From Bacteroidales bacterium (GTDB taxonomy: Bacteria > Bacteroidota > Bacteroidia > Bacteroidales > UBA7960): a stretch of DNA of 18,973 bases. Below, piece by piece: positions 1-8,237 of the stretch (position 1 is its first letter; each line of letters starts with the position of its first letter). Position numbers and translations under genes: made by a program. The notes under the pieces were generated by a model. The model saw nothing but the letters and a program-made list of their open reading frames with translations. It had not been told where the DNA came from and did no database searches. The stretch covers positions 1 to 18,973 of the forward strand of contig SLRE01000149.1 of NCBI GenBank assembly GCA_007131125.1. Direction: 5' to 3'.

Positions 1-76
1 CCCGCGAGAATCCTGATATTTTACAATGTGGCTAACAGAAAAACGCTGATTTATTAAAAAAAATTTTAATCATTTG

Positions 77-106
77 TTGCAGGAAATAAAATTTTATTTA
101 AATTTG
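77..106 (+). promoter_or_regulatory. Bacteroidota-type promoter for the cysteine-rich gene
   Basis: TAAATTTG at 99-106 matches the Bacteroidota -7 consensus TAnnTTTG exactly. A TTG at 77-79 lies 19 bp upstream, and an overlapping TTTG at 73-76 lies 22 bp upstream; either would serve as the -33 element. Transcription should start near 111, giving a leader of about 30 nt before the ATG at 141. The rest of 1-140 is AT-rich and I see no gene in it. The assignment rests on motif match and position only. Confidence 0.5.
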
Positions 107-140
107 GTCTAAATAAAAATAAGACCCAAAAAGACCTGCT

Positions 141-497
141 ATGAAAAGATTAATTTTTACCGCGATATTCGGCTTTTTTCTTTTGGCCGGCACCGGCATG
201 ACGGTACATGCCGAGGAAACAAAAGAAAAGAAAGAAACCGCAGAAGCCAAGGCATGTTGCTCCAGTGCAACCGCTGAAAATACGGCTGAAGCTGCCTGTG
301 GCGACAAAGCCAAAGCCACTGCAGAAAAAACTGGTTGTGACAGTGAAGCTGCAGCCGTGCAAACCGTTCAGGAAACTTCCAAAGCAGGAGGTTGTGGCGG
401 TTGCTCCAATGTGCAATCAGCACAAATTCCCAGCACAATCCCGGGCGAGTGCCGCAAACTCCCCTCCGGAATAAATAATCGTGCTGAAAACAGATAA
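141..497 (+). CDS. Small secreted cysteine-rich protein, function unknown
   Basis: This 118-residue protein is not a family I recognise. Residues 1-24 form a clear Sec signal peptide: a basic MKR start, a hydrophobic core, and a VHA cleavage site before E25. The mature part of about 94 residues is rich in Ala, Lys, Glu and Thr and contains seven cysteines: an adjacent pair (ACCSS), single cysteines in ACGDK, GCDSE and GECRK, and a glycine-flanked CGGC. No hydrophobic core typical of a globular enzyme is visible. Exported cysteine-rich low-complexity peptides often bind metals or form disulfides, but that is only a possibility here. The gene is monocistronic, with its own promoter upstream and a strong terminator 57 bp downstream. 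The ATG at 141 is chosen because it begins the signal peptide. Even cysteine spacing, export and tight flanking signals argue for a real gene rather than a spurious frame. Confidence 0.75.
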   Translation: MKRLIFTAIFGFFLLAGTGMTVHAEETKEKKETAEAKACCSSATAENTAEAACGDKAKATAEKTGCDSEAAAVQTVQETSKAGGCGGCSNVQSAQIPSTIPGECRKLPSGINNRAENR

Positions 498-553
498 TTT
501 TTCCCTTCATTTTTTTAATCTCCTTGTTATTATTTCGTGCATAAGTTGTTTGG

Positions 554-580
554 CCCTCCCGAAATTCGGGAGGGTTTTTT
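554..580 (+). terminator. Rho-independent terminator after the cysteine-rich gene
   Basis: CCCTCCCG (554-561) pairs perfectly with CGGGAGGG (567-574) around a 5-nt loop AAATT, followed by six T at 575-580. It ends the transcript of the 141-497 gene. An ATG at 537, in frame with the next gene, lies upstream of this hairpin, which is why that start was not used. Confidence 0.85.
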
Positions 581-587
581 ATTTTTG
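580..587 (+). promoter_or_regulatory. -7 box for the thioesterase gene
   Basis: TATTTTTG matches TAnnTTTG and directly abuts the T-tract of the preceding terminator. With a start about 5 nt downstream, the leader before the ATG at 603 would be only about 11 nt, with no Shine-Dalgarno sequence. No good TTG/TTTG -33 element lies at the right distance, so the call is tentative. Confidence 0.35.
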
Positions 588-602
588 CCCAAAAACCAAC
601 CC

Positions 603-995
603 ATGGAACACAACATTAAACCCGGCACAAAAGGTCATCTGGAAATGACCGTGAAGGAAAAGGATACGGCAGCAGCCTATGGTTCAGGCCTGGTAAAGGT
701 GTTTGCCACCCCGGCCATGATTGCCTTAATGGAAAACACAGCCCACAGCAGCGTTCAGCCGCTTTTGCCGGAAGGTTACATGACCGTTGGCTTTGAAGTT
801 AACATAAGGCATGTAAAAGCAACCCCGGTTGGGATGAAAGTTAGCGCGCAATCGGAATTGACTGAAGTTGACGGGAAAAAACTGGTTTTCACCCTAACTG
901 CCCATGATGAAGAGGGGGAAATCGGCAAAGGAGTGCATACGCGCTACATCATTCACGGGGATAAGTTCATGGAAAAGGCCGGGGGAAAAAAATAA
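603..995 (+). CDS. FlK-like hotdog-fold acyl-CoA thioesterase family protein
   Basis: The 130-residue product resembles the thioesterase family that includes fluoroacetyl-CoA thioesterase FlK, small homodimeric hotdog-fold enzymes that hydrolyse acyl-CoA thioesters. The FlK catalytic triad is Thr42, Glu50 and His76. Here Thr36 (ATPAM), Glu44 (LMENTA) and His70 (NIRHVK) occur with the same spacings of +8 and +26, so the active site looks intact. The segment FEVNIRHVKATPVGM is the typical central strand region. No signal peptide is present, so the enzyme is cytosolic. The substrate is unknown: most homologues are not fluoroacetate enzymes and are annotated only as thioesterase family proteins. 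The ATG at 603 is preferred over an in-frame ATG at 537, because 537 lies before a terminator and adds unrelated residues. The gene faces the asmA-like gene and shares its terminator. Confidence 0.88.
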   Translation: MEHNIKPGTKGHLEMTVKEKDTAAAYGSGLVKVFATPAMIALMENTAHSSVQPLLPEGYMTVGFEVNIRHVKATPVGMKVSAQSELTEVDGKKLVFTLTAHDEEGEIGKGVHTRYIIHGDKFMEKAGGKK

Positions 996-1012
996 ATTTT
1001 TCCTGCCCAAGC

Positions 1013-1048
1013 AAAAACCCCCGGGGCCTTCAGGCTCCGGGGGTTTTT
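1013..1048. terminator. Bidirectional terminator between convergent genes
   Basis: AAAAACCCCCGG (1013-1024) pairs perfectly with CCGGGGGTTTTT (1037-1048). The interior adds a G-T pair and GCC/GGC around a TTCA tetraloop (1029-1032), making a hairpin of about 16 bp. The right arm ends in T5 and the left arm begins with A5, so it can stop RNA polymerase in both directions. It lies between the stop codons of the thioesterase (995) and asmA-like gene (1078). Confidence 0.9.
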
Positions 1049-1077
1049 AAATTGTCTTCCGTTGTAAGCCGAAGAGT

Positions 1078-3942
1078 CTATTCTTCTCCTGCCCTTATGC
1101 GGTCGGCCTGGGCATTGGCTTCATCAATTATTCGTTGTGCATTGGTTTCTGCTTCGGCCTCGATCTGGTCGGCACGGCGGTCGGCTTCGCGTATCAGGGC
1201 TTCCCCGGTGCGCCTTGCCGCGGCTTTGGCAATGGGGCCGGAAGCTTCATCTTCCAGCTTTTTGGCCTGGTCGCGGGCTTCCTGCCTTACGGCATCGGCG
1301 GCTCTTTTCCCTTCCCTGCGTATCTGTTCAGCCCTTTGCTCTGCCTGCCTTATCACCTGGTTCGCACGGCGGTCAAGTTCCTCCTGGGCTCTCTCCCGCG
1401 CATCGTCAATGGTTTCTTCCACACGATCCTCTACCTCATCGCGCACCCGGTCCACTTCTTCCCGGATACGGTCTTCGGTTTCCCGGATAAGGCGTTCTGC
1501 TTCCCCTTTCAGTTGATCACCAACATCATCCATCATGCCACCAAGGTGGAAAGATACTTCAGGGTCGGTAAAGGTACCTTGAATTTTAACATCCAGGTTA
1601 ACGGTTTCGCCAGGGGTAATGGTAACACCCCGGTCGGCTGCACGGCCTATGAGGTTGTTGAGTACCTGGTTGGCCTGGGTGCCGAATTGTTCCCTGGGGA
1701 CCTGCACCTGCATCACGTAATCTATGCGTTGGTCAAAGTAACTGCTCCCGGCAATTTCGGCCCTGGATTGCCCGAATCGAATATTAAAGGGATCCACATC
1801 CACCTTTCCATCGGCAAAACTAAATCGCAGGGACAAATCCCGAATGGGGATCTCTCTGAAAAGGTCAAGCCGTAACTGGTCGGCCAGTTTCACCATTGCC
1901 GGGCTGTTTTCCACCACCACCGATGAGGACCGGAAGCTGCCGCTTCCCGAAAGGGTTTCCAGGAGGGGCTCAAGATGCTCATCAAGGATAGTATTCAACT
2001 GTAGTGTTGAAGAAAAACTACCCGATGCATATTGCCCGATAGGAGCAAGCACCTGGACGGTATTAAAGGTGTTGAAGGTTTCATTGATATCAAAGCCGCT
2101 GATATTCAGGCCAAAGTTTACTTTTGGCAGGTCTTCCCGGGTATCGTATGAGCCATTGAGCACCAGGTTGCCTCCAAGCAGGTTCATGGCAAGGTTATCC
2201 ATAACGGCCTGTTGCTCGCCAATCCTTACCCGCCCGTTGACACCGGAAATCTCCATTTCACCAAACACCAGGTTTTGCACCCTGCTTCTTAGGGAGAAGT
2301 CGATGTTTTCAGGAATTTTGATCACGGAAAGCTGCATGGGTTCGTCATCCGGGGTTTCGTCTTCAGGAATCTGGTCCATGAGCTGGTTGAGGTTCAGAAA
2401 TGCAGAGCGGGTTTCAAAGGAACCTCTGAGCAGCTGCCCATCGAACAGGTATCCAAGAAGGTTGTCAATGCTTCCAGTGGCAGACAGGTCACTCTCCCCG
2501 AAAGAGGATTCAAAGGCTTCCAGGCTCATGCGTTCGGGCCTGAAGCGGAAATCAGCTGTTTTGATTTTTACCCCGAGGGGAAGTTCTTCACTCACATAGT
2601 CCAGTTCCTGCACCTGCAGACGTCCGCTGGCATGAAACTCCCGGTAACGGCCAGCTTCGATGGAGGAAAGGCGACCACGGGCTTCCAGGTTGCTGGTAAT
2701 GATTCCGCTAAGGGATTCTCCCGGTTCAAGGGGGTAAAAATTTTCTACCTGGGAAAGGTCAATCCTTCCAGCGAGGGCGGCATCTACCTGTGGGTCACTG
2801 ACAGGGGTTTTCAGGTTCAGGCGGGCATCAACCGGGTTTCCGGCAAGGTTCATTTTAAATACCGGTATGTCCACTTCGGTAAGGTCGGCATCTTTACCCG
2901 GGTTGATGATACGGGTAGAAATCTGCACCCCCGTGACGGCTCCGGGAAGGTCGGGATATTGGAATCTTCCGTTTTCAACGGCCAGGGTAAGGCCAAAGCC
3001 CGGGATTTCATCCTCGGTAAACAAGCCATTAACAAAGCCTTCCAGCTCGAGGGTTCCGGAGGTTTGTACCGATTCAAAATCTTTGGTATAAACTGCGGGC
3101 ACCAGGGAAAGAAAATGACGAAACTCCGACTGCTCGGCCGCGAAGGTAAAGTCCATCAGCATCCCTTCTTCCGGCATACCAAACACACCGTCGAATTTAA
3201 CGGGCAGTTCATTAAGCCTTAGGCGGTTATCCCGGAAAGTAAACATAAAGTTATTTAAATCGGCATCTATGGCGGCTGTGAGGTTAACGGCAACCCTGTT
3301 CAGGATGGGCATTTTGTCGTACCGCATGCTGAAGGCACCGATGGTGGCATTGCGGGTAGAAATGGTGGTAAGGTCCTGGGTGAGGTCGCCCCTGAGGGTG
3401 GCATTCAGGTTATCGGCCGTAATATAGGTAGTGGCAAAATCATCATAATAAACAATGTTGCCGTTGCGTATCTGAACCCGCTGCAGGGTCAGCTGAAAGG
3501 TAAAAGGCTCCGCATCTTCCGGCCTTTCCGGCGCGTCCTCATCCACAATGGCAATATCCCAGTTGGCGGTGCCATCGGGCAGGACCCTGATGTTAAGATT
3601 TGGGTCATCCAACCTGATGGTGTTTATTTCGTAACCATTGCCACGGATAAGACTGAACACATCGATGGAAACGAAAAAGCTGCCGATATCTGCCAGGGCA
3701 ACCCCTTCAAATTCATCCACTCCAACCACCTTCACATCATTAACCCTAAGAGAAACATTGGGGAAGTTTCTTATCAGCGAAATCCGGAAGGTGCCGAAAT
3801 CCACCTCGGCATTTACGTTCTGGTTAATTTCGTACTTAACGCGCTCTACAATCTGCCCTTTAAAGGCAAAGGGGAGCACAATCAACAGCAATAGCAGGGA
3901 GGCTAATGCAATGAGAACGATTTTAATAATTTTTCTGAGCAT
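1078..3942 (-). CDS. AsmA family envelope protein with long C-terminal coiled-coil tail
   Basis: The 954-residue protein has an N-terminal membrane anchor (about residues 4-25, IIKIVLIALASLLLLLIVL) followed by a long beta-rich periplasmic region with AsmA-type features: a PNVSLRV segment, DDPNLNI, and a later block with LGGNLVLNGSY. AsmA-like proteins are bridge-like proteins linked to phospholipid traffic and outer-membrane homeostasis; the exact role here is inferred from family. Residues about 803-954 are unusual: a highly charged, Glu/Asp/Arg/Ala-rich helical tail. No ATG lies upstream of 3942 in frame; a GTG at 3960 would add MKKSTS. I prefer the ATG because the 18 nt before it are A-rich, as is usual in Bacteroidota, and GTG starts are rarer, but the GTG is possible. 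The gene lies 84 bp downstream of aroC in the same direction with no terminator visible between them, so co-transcription is plausible. Confidence 0.9.
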   Translation of the reverse strand: MLRKIIKIVLIALASLLLLLIVLPFAFKGQIVERVKYEINQNVNAEVDFGTFRISLIRNFPNVSLRVNDVKVVGVDEFEGVALADIGSFFVSIDVFSLIRGNGYEINTIRLDDPNLNIRVLPDGTANWDIAIVDEDAPERPEDAEPFTFQLTLQRVQIRNGNIVYYDDFATTYITADNLNATLRGDLTQDLTTISTRNATIGAFSMRYDKMPILNRVAVNLTAAIDADLNNFMFTFRDNRLRLNELPVKFDGVFGMPEEGMLMDFTFAAEQSEFRHFLSLVPAVYTKDFESVQTSGTLELEGFVNGLFTEDEIPGFGLTLAVENGRFQYPDLPGAVTGVQISTRIINPGKDADLTEVDIPVFKMNLAGNPVDARLNLKTPVSDPQVDAALAGRIDLSQVENFYPLEPGESLSGIITSNLEARGRLSSIEAGRYREFHASGRLQVQELDYVSEELPLGVKIKTADFRFRPERMSLEAFESSFGESDLSATGSIDNLLGYLFDGQLLRGSFETRSAFLNLNQLMDQIPEDETPDDEPMQLSVIKIPENIDFSLRSRVQNLVFGEMEISGVNGRVRIGEQQAVMDNLAMNLLGGNLVLNGSYDTREDLPKVNFGLNISGFDINETFNTFNTVQVLAPIGQYASGSFSSTLQLNTILDEHLEPLLETLSGSGSFRSSSVVVENSPAMVKLADQLRLDLFREIPIRDLSLRFSFADGKVDVDPFNIRFGQSRAEIAGSSYFDQRIDYVMQVQVPREQFGTQANQVLNNLIGRAADRGVTITPGETVNLDVKIQGTFTDPEVSFHLGGMMDDVGDQLKGEAERLIRETEDRIREEVDRVRDEVEDRVEETIDDARERAQEELDRRANQVIRQAEQRAEQIRREGKRAADAVRQEARDQAKKLEDEASGPIAKAAARRTGEALIREADRRADQIEAEAETNAQRIIDEANAQADRIRAGEE

Positions 3943-4026
3943 ACTGGTACTTTTTTTCACCTTTTCGGGGAGCCGATATTTCCCGGGAGGCTTTGGTTAA
4001 TAAAAGTTTGAACGCAAAATATTTTT

Positions 4027-5112
4027 TTATGTTATTGAAGCTGCTTTATTCAGTAAAATATGGTCGGCGATTACCAGGGCGGCCATGGCTTCCACAATGG
4101 GTACTGCCCTGGGTACCACGCAAGGGTCGTGCCTGCCTTTTGACGATAGTCTCACGGGTTTGCCATCCCGGTCAATTGTATCCTGTTCCTTTGCAATGGT
4201 AGCTACCGGTTTGAAGGCCACCCTGAAAATAATTTCTTCACCATTGGAGATTCCCCCTTGTATTCCCCCGGAAAAGTTGGTACGCGTGGTTACGTTGCCT
4301 GCTTCATCCCGTACAAATGCATCGTTATGTTCAGATCCTTTCATGGCCGGGGCTTCAAACCCGCTGCCAAAATCAAATCCTTTGGTGGCATTAATGCTGA
4401 GCATGGCATGGGCCAGGCATGCCTGCAGTTTGTCAAACACGGGTTCTCCAATTCCGGCAGGAACCCCTTTAACCAGGCAGGTGATCAGTCCGCCGGTGCT
4501 GTCTCCTGATGCTTTCAATCCTTCAATAAGGTTGACCATGGCTTCAGAGGCTTCGGGGTCAGGACACCTGACGGGGCTGACTTCTACCTGTCCGGAGGTA
4601 ATTTTATCTTTTTGCAGGGAAGCCTGGATGGGTCCGATCTGGCTGACCCAGGCCCGGACCTGGATGTTTTGTTTTGCCAGCAGCATTTTGGCCAGTGCAC
4701 CGCCTACCACCCTTGCAGCCGTTTCCCGGGCCGAAGAACGTCCGCCTCCACGGGGATCGCGAATGCCGTATTTTTTTTCATAGGTGTAGTCGGCATGGGA
4801 GGGGCGGTAAAGGTTTTCCAGGTGAGCGTAATCTTCGGGGCGGAAATCCCTGTTGCGGATCAAAAAAGCAATGGGGCTGCCCAAAGACTTCCCGTTAAAT
4901 ATTCCAGACAAAAAATCCACGGCATCGGATTCTTCCCTGGGGCTGGTAAGGTTGGATTGTCCCGGCCTGCGCCGCATAAGGTCGTGTAATACCCTGGAGA
5001 GATCCACCTCAATTCCGGCGGGAAATCCATCCAGAACGCCACCCACCCCGGTACCGTGGGACTCACCAAACGTGGTTAGCCGCAAGTGTTTTCCAAAAGT
5101 GTTTCCAGCCAT
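4027..5112 (-). CDS. aroC: Chorismate synthase
   Basis: Chorismate synthase converts 5-enolpyruvylshikimate-3-phosphate to chorismate, the last step of the shikimate pathway, using reduced FMN in the cytosol. The 361-residue length is normal for the family. The N-terminal signature TTFGESHG (residues 13-20, with His19) is present, followed by RPSHADYTYEKKYG (from 103; His106), GGGRSSARETAARV (122-135), and the C-terminal GRHDPCVVPRAVP (His328, Asp329, Arg335). These are the conserved FMN- and substrate-binding segments, and all appear intact. The MAGNTFG start is the usual N-terminus in Bacteroidota, so the ATG at 5112 is secure. The gene is divergent from the amylase and precedes the asmA-like gene. 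A perfect -7 box sits just 4 nt before the ATG, suggesting a leaderless mRNA. Confidence 0.98.
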   Translation of the reverse strand: MAGNTFGKHLRLTTFGESHGTGVGGVLDGFPAGIEVDLSRVLHDLMRRRPGQSNLTSPREESDAVDFLSGIFNGKSLGSPIAFLIRNRDFRPEDYAHLENLYRPSHADYTYEKKYGIRDPRGGGRSSARETAARVVGGALAKMLLAKQNIQVRAWVSQIGPIQASLQKDKITSGQVEVSPVRCPDPEASEAMVNLIEGLKASGDSTGGLITCLVKGVPAGIGEPVFDKLQACLAHAMLSINATKGFDFGSGFEAPAMKGSEHNDAFVRDEAGNVTTRTNFSGGIQGGISNGEEIIFRVAFKPVATIAKEQDTIDRDGKPVRLSSKGRHDPCVVPRAVPIVEAMAALVIADHILLNKAASIT

Positions 5113-5116
5113 ACAA

Positions 5117-5124
5117 CAAATTTA
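5117..5124 (-). promoter_or_regulatory. -7 box of aroC, almost touching the start codon
   Basis: Read on the minus strand this is TAAATTTG, an exact TAnnTTTG match. Only TTGT separates its last G (5117) from the A of the aroC ATG (5112). With the usual distance of about 5 nt from box to start site, transcription would begin at or within a base of the A of the ATG. No convincing -33 element is visible. The surrounding intergenic region 5113-5356 (244 bp) holds this box and the amylase -7 box; I see nothing else in it. Confidence 0.45.
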
Positions 5125-5292
5125 CATTTAATTTGGCTTATTTATTAACCATTCGGTGCGGGTAGACATAATTTTTTTGAAACCCCCGAAAGAGTCCTGG
5201 TTTTGCCAACAAACCACTCCCCCCATTCTGTGCCAAGCAAAAATACAGGCAAGCTGTCAGTTCCCGGCAAACACAATCCACTTATTTTTTGT

Positions 5293-5300
5293 TATTTTTG
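5293..5300 (+). promoter_or_regulatory. -7 box for the amylase gene
   Basis: TATTTTTG matches TAnnTTTG exactly in the divergent aroC/amylase intergenic region. A start about 5 nt downstream would give a leader of roughly 50 nt that is AT-rich and A-rich just before the ATG at 5357. No clear -33 element was found at 17-23 bp. Confidence 0.35.
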
Positions 5301-5356
5301 TAGCTTACCTTTAATTAAGTCCAACCCATATAAATTTTTAACGAACAAGAACAACA

Positions 5357-8155
5357 ATGAAAAAAACTTTTTCCTTTACCATAACAAAATTATTACTAAG
5401 CTTCCTTCTTTTTGCAGGCTTTGCCCATGCGCAGATCACAACCGATCCACCTCTTCCCACAGCAAACAGTGAGGTAACCATTACTTTTGATGCAACCCAG
5501 GGATCTGGCAGCATGGAGGGTTACACCGGTGATGTTTATACACACACAGGTGTGCGAATAGAAGGAGTTGGCAACTGGCAATACGTAATCGGCAACTGGG
5601 GCGATAATGACGTACAGCCAAAGCTAACCCGCATTGGCACCGACCTTTACGAACTGGTTATCAGCCCTGATCTTTACGATTTTTACGGCGTTCCGGAAAC
5701 CGAGACCATTACCGGGATGAACTTTGTTTTCAGGGCGGCTGAAAACGCACCCCAGACCGAAGACCTTTTTGTCGAGGTTGTGGAGGAAGGCTTAATGGTA
5801 GCCATTTTTTCACCTGTAGGTTTACAGCCCATAGTAGAGCTTAACGAAGAGGTGCCCATTCATGCAGCCGCCAACGAGTCGGACTCCCTGTCTCTTTTCG
5901 TTAACGAAGAGTTAATTGCCACCACCCAAACGCCCGAACTTTTTTACGACTGGATGGCCGATGATTACGGGCGTTTCGACATTCAGGTGGTTGCCTACGG
6001 GACTGAAGGGGAAACTGCCGAAGCCGAAACCTATTTCTATGTCAGACCTGAGGTGCCCGTTGCCGAACTTCCCGAAGGTGTGGTACCCGGCATCAACTAC
6101 ATTGACGAAAATACCGTGACACTGGTATTGCATGATCCTCCGGCTCTGAAGGAATACGTTTTTGTGATCGGCGACATCCTTGATTGGGGTGTGGGAGAAG
6201 ATAATTACATGAACCGCACCCCCGACGGAACCCATTACTGGATTACCTTTGATGACCTTACCCCCGACACCGAATATGCTTTCCAGTATTATATTGACGG
6301 GGAGTTGCGCCTTGCCGATCCCTACACCCACAAGGTGCTTGACCCCCTGGATCAGTATATTGACGATTTTAACTACCCCGACCTGATGCCATATCCTGAA
6401 GGGAAAACTTCGGGCAATATAAGCATCATGCATCCCGGCCGCACTCCGTACGAATGGGAAGTAACGGATTTTACCCCTCCGGCTGAGGAAGACCTGGTAA
6501 TTTACGAGTTGCTGGTGAGGGATTTTGTGGAAACAAGTGCCATCAAAACGGTGATGGACTCACTGGATTACCTGCAAAACCTCGGAGTGAATGTTATTGA
6601 GCTGATGCCGGTCAACCAGTTTGAAGGCAACATTTCCTGGGGTTATAACCCCTCTTTTTACTTTGCCACCGACAAGGCCTACGGCACAAGGGAAGATTAC
6701 AAAAGGTTCATTGACGAATGCCATAAGCGGGGCATTGCCGTTGTATTGGATATTGTGCTGAACCACTCTTTTAACATGTCTCCCCTGGTGCAGATGTATT
6801 TTGATCCCGGTGCAGGAGACTGGGGACAGCCCCTGCCTGAGAACCCATGGTACCTGGAAACCTGCCCGCACCCGCCATGGTGCTGGGGGCAAACCTTTGA
6901 CCAGGAAAGCGAATACACAATTGAATTTTTCGACAGGGTAACCGAATACTGGCTTACAGAATTCAAGGTAGACGGCTTCCGGTTTGACTTCACCAAAGGA
7001 TTTACCAATGAACAGAGCGGCGGGCAGGGCTGGAATTATGATGCCGACCGCATTGCAAACCTTAAGCGCATTGCCGACCATGTTTGGAGTGTTAACCCTG
7101 ATGCCTACGTTATCCTGGAGCATTTTACCGAAAATGCCGAGGAAAAGGAACTGTCAGAATACGGAATGATGCTTTGGGGCAACATCACCTACAACTACCA
7201 GGAAGCAGCCATGGGGTGGCTGGATGAAAGCAATTTCGACTGGATTTCTTATACCAACAGGGGCTGGGATGATCCCCACCTGATCGGTTACATGGAAAGC
7301 CACGACGAAGAGCGGATTATGTATAAAAACCTTACCTATGGTAATTCTAATAATCCTGCCCACGATGTGAAGGACCTCACTACGGCATTAAGAAGGGCCG
7401 AGCTGGTGGCTGCGTTTTATTTCCCAATACCCGGCCCGAAAATGATCTGGCAGTTTGGGGAGCTTGGCTACGACTACTCCATTAACCACTGCCAGGACGG
7501 AACCATTGACGATGGCTGCCGTACCGACCCCAAGCCCATTCGCTGGGATTATTATGATGACTGGAGGCGCAAAAGGGTATATGATATTTACTCCCTGCTG
7601 GCCAACCTTAAAACTTCGGAGGAGGTGTTCCGCACCACAGATTATTCTCTGAGCCTTGACGGTGCCATGAAGCGTATTCACCTGAACCATGAAACCAATA
7701 ACGTGACCGTTTTGGGCAATTTTGATGTGGAGCAGGGAGAGATCAACCCCAACTTCCAGCAAACCGGAACCTGGTACGAGTACTTCAGCAGGGAAACCCT
7801 GGAAGTTACCGATGTCAATCAGCCCATTGAACTGGAGCCGGGAGAATACCGTCTTTACTCCACTGAAGAATTTCCCGACCATGGCCTTCCGCTGAGCGCT
7901 CCTGCAGTCTCCAATCCTGAAAACCTCAGCTTTGCTGCTTATCCCAATCCGGCCCGGACCAGCCTGACCATAAGCGCTGAGCTTGAAATGAAGCAGGTAA
8001 GGTTGATGGATGTGACCGGAAGAACCGTTTTGATAAAGAATCCCGGCAGCACCATGCTCACCCTGAATGTTGACGGATTTCCCGAAGGAATTTATTTCCT
8101 GCAGGTAGAGACCGACAGCGGAGTTGCTGCGAAAAAAATACAGATCAGCAGGTAA
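5357..8155 (+). CDS. Secreted GH13 alpha-amylase family enzyme with T9SS sorting tail
   Basis: This 932-residue glycoside hydrolase probably cleaves alpha-glucans such as starch or glycogen; the exact GH13 subfamily and products cannot be fixed from sequence alone. Residues 1-25 form a signal peptide ending AHA-Q. N-terminal beta modules follow (about 26-150 and 155-235), then a carbohydrate-binding/E-set-like domain (about 240-340) and the catalytic barrel (about 365-780). All four GH13 motifs are intact: DIVLNH (465-470), GFRFD with nucleophile Asp544, ILEHF with acid/base Glu588, and ESHDEE with His649-Asp650. After a C-terminal beta domain, residues 859-932 are a T9SS type-A sorting domain: it begins FAAYPNP, contains LMDVTGR and EGIYFLQV, and ends KKIQIS-R. 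The protein should therefore cross the outer membrane through SprA, encoded in this same window, and be surface-anchored or released. It has its own -7 box and terminator. Confidence 0.95.
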   Translation: MKKTFSFTITKLLLSFLLFAGFAHAQITTDPPLPTANSEVTITFDATQGSGSMEGYTGDVYTHTGVRIEGVGNWQYVIGNWGDNDVQPKLTRIGTDLYELVISPDLYDFYGVPETETITGMNFVFRAAENAPQTEDLFVEVVEEGLMVAIFSPVGLQPIVELNEEVPIHAAANESDSLSLFVNEELIATTQTPELFYDWMADDYGRFDIQVVAYGTEGETAEAETYFYVRPEVPVAELPEGVVPGINYIDENTVTLVLHDPPALKEYVFVIGDILDWGVGEDNYMNRTPDGTHYWITFDDLTPDTEYAFQYYIDGELRLADPYTHKVLDPLDQYIDDFNYPDLMPYPEGKTSGNISIMHPGRTPYEWEVTDFTPPAEEDLVIYELLVRDFVETSAIKTVMDSLDYLQNLGVNVIELMPVNQFEGNISWGYNPSFYFATDKAYGTREDYKRFIDECHKRGIAVVLDIVLNHSFNMSPLVQMYFDPGAGDWGQPLPENPWYLETCPHPPWCWGQTFDQESEYTIEFFDRVTEYWLTEFKVDGFRFDFTKGFTNEQSGGQGWNYDADRIANLKRIADHVWSVNPDAYVILEHFTENAEEKELSEYGMMLWGNITYNYQEAAMGWLDESNFDWISYTNRGWDDPHLIGYMESHDEERIMYKNLTYGNSNNPAHDVKDLTTALRRAELVAAFYFPIPGPKMIWQFGELGYDYSINHCQDGTIDDGCRTDPKPIRWDYYDDWRRKRVYDIYSLLANLKTSEEVFRTTDYSLSLDGAMKRIHLNHETNNVTVLGNFDVEQGEINPNFQQTGTWYEYFSRETLEVTDVNQPIELEPGEYRLYSTEEFPDHGLPLSAPAVSNPENLSFAAYPNPARTSLTISAELEMKQVRLMDVTGRTVLIKNPGSTMLTLNVDGFPEGIYFLQVETDSGVAAKKIQISR

Positions 8156-8177
8156 GCTTTTCATTGATTAAAAGACC

Positions 8178-8228
8178 AACCCACCCGGATGCTCCTTGTG
8201 TTTTGGAGAAAGTTCCGGGTGGGTTTTT
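8178..8228 (+). terminator. Terminator after the amylase gene
   Basis: AACCCACCCGG (8178-8188) pairs perfectly with CCGGGTGGGTT (8215-8225). The 26-nt loop contains a possible small CTCC/GGAG inner stem, and a T-rich tract follows (five T, C, five T). It lies 22 bp after the amylase stop codon. Confidence 0.8.
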
Positions 8229-8237
8229 CTTTTTGTG

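Noticed and set aside
53..70. AT-only inverted repeat ATTAAAA/TTTTAAT upstream of the first gene
   Set aside because: In a region this AT-rich, such a palindrome is expected by chance and no T-tract or gene end can be tied to it.
537..602. Upstream extension of the thioesterase reading frame from ATG 537
   Set aside because: The stretch contains a complete intrinsic terminator and a -7 box, and the added residues match nothing expected in the family.
1135..1875. Long plus-strand open frame opposite the asmA-like gene
   Set aside because: It is a shadow of the low-complexity charged tail and adjacent coding sequence on the minus strand; its translation has no recognisable domain.
4015..4022. 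Candidate -7 box for the asmA-like gene (ATATTTTG on the minus strand)
   Set aside because: It does not fit TAnnTTTG: the TA is one base too close to TTTG. Read-through from aroC explains expression equally well.
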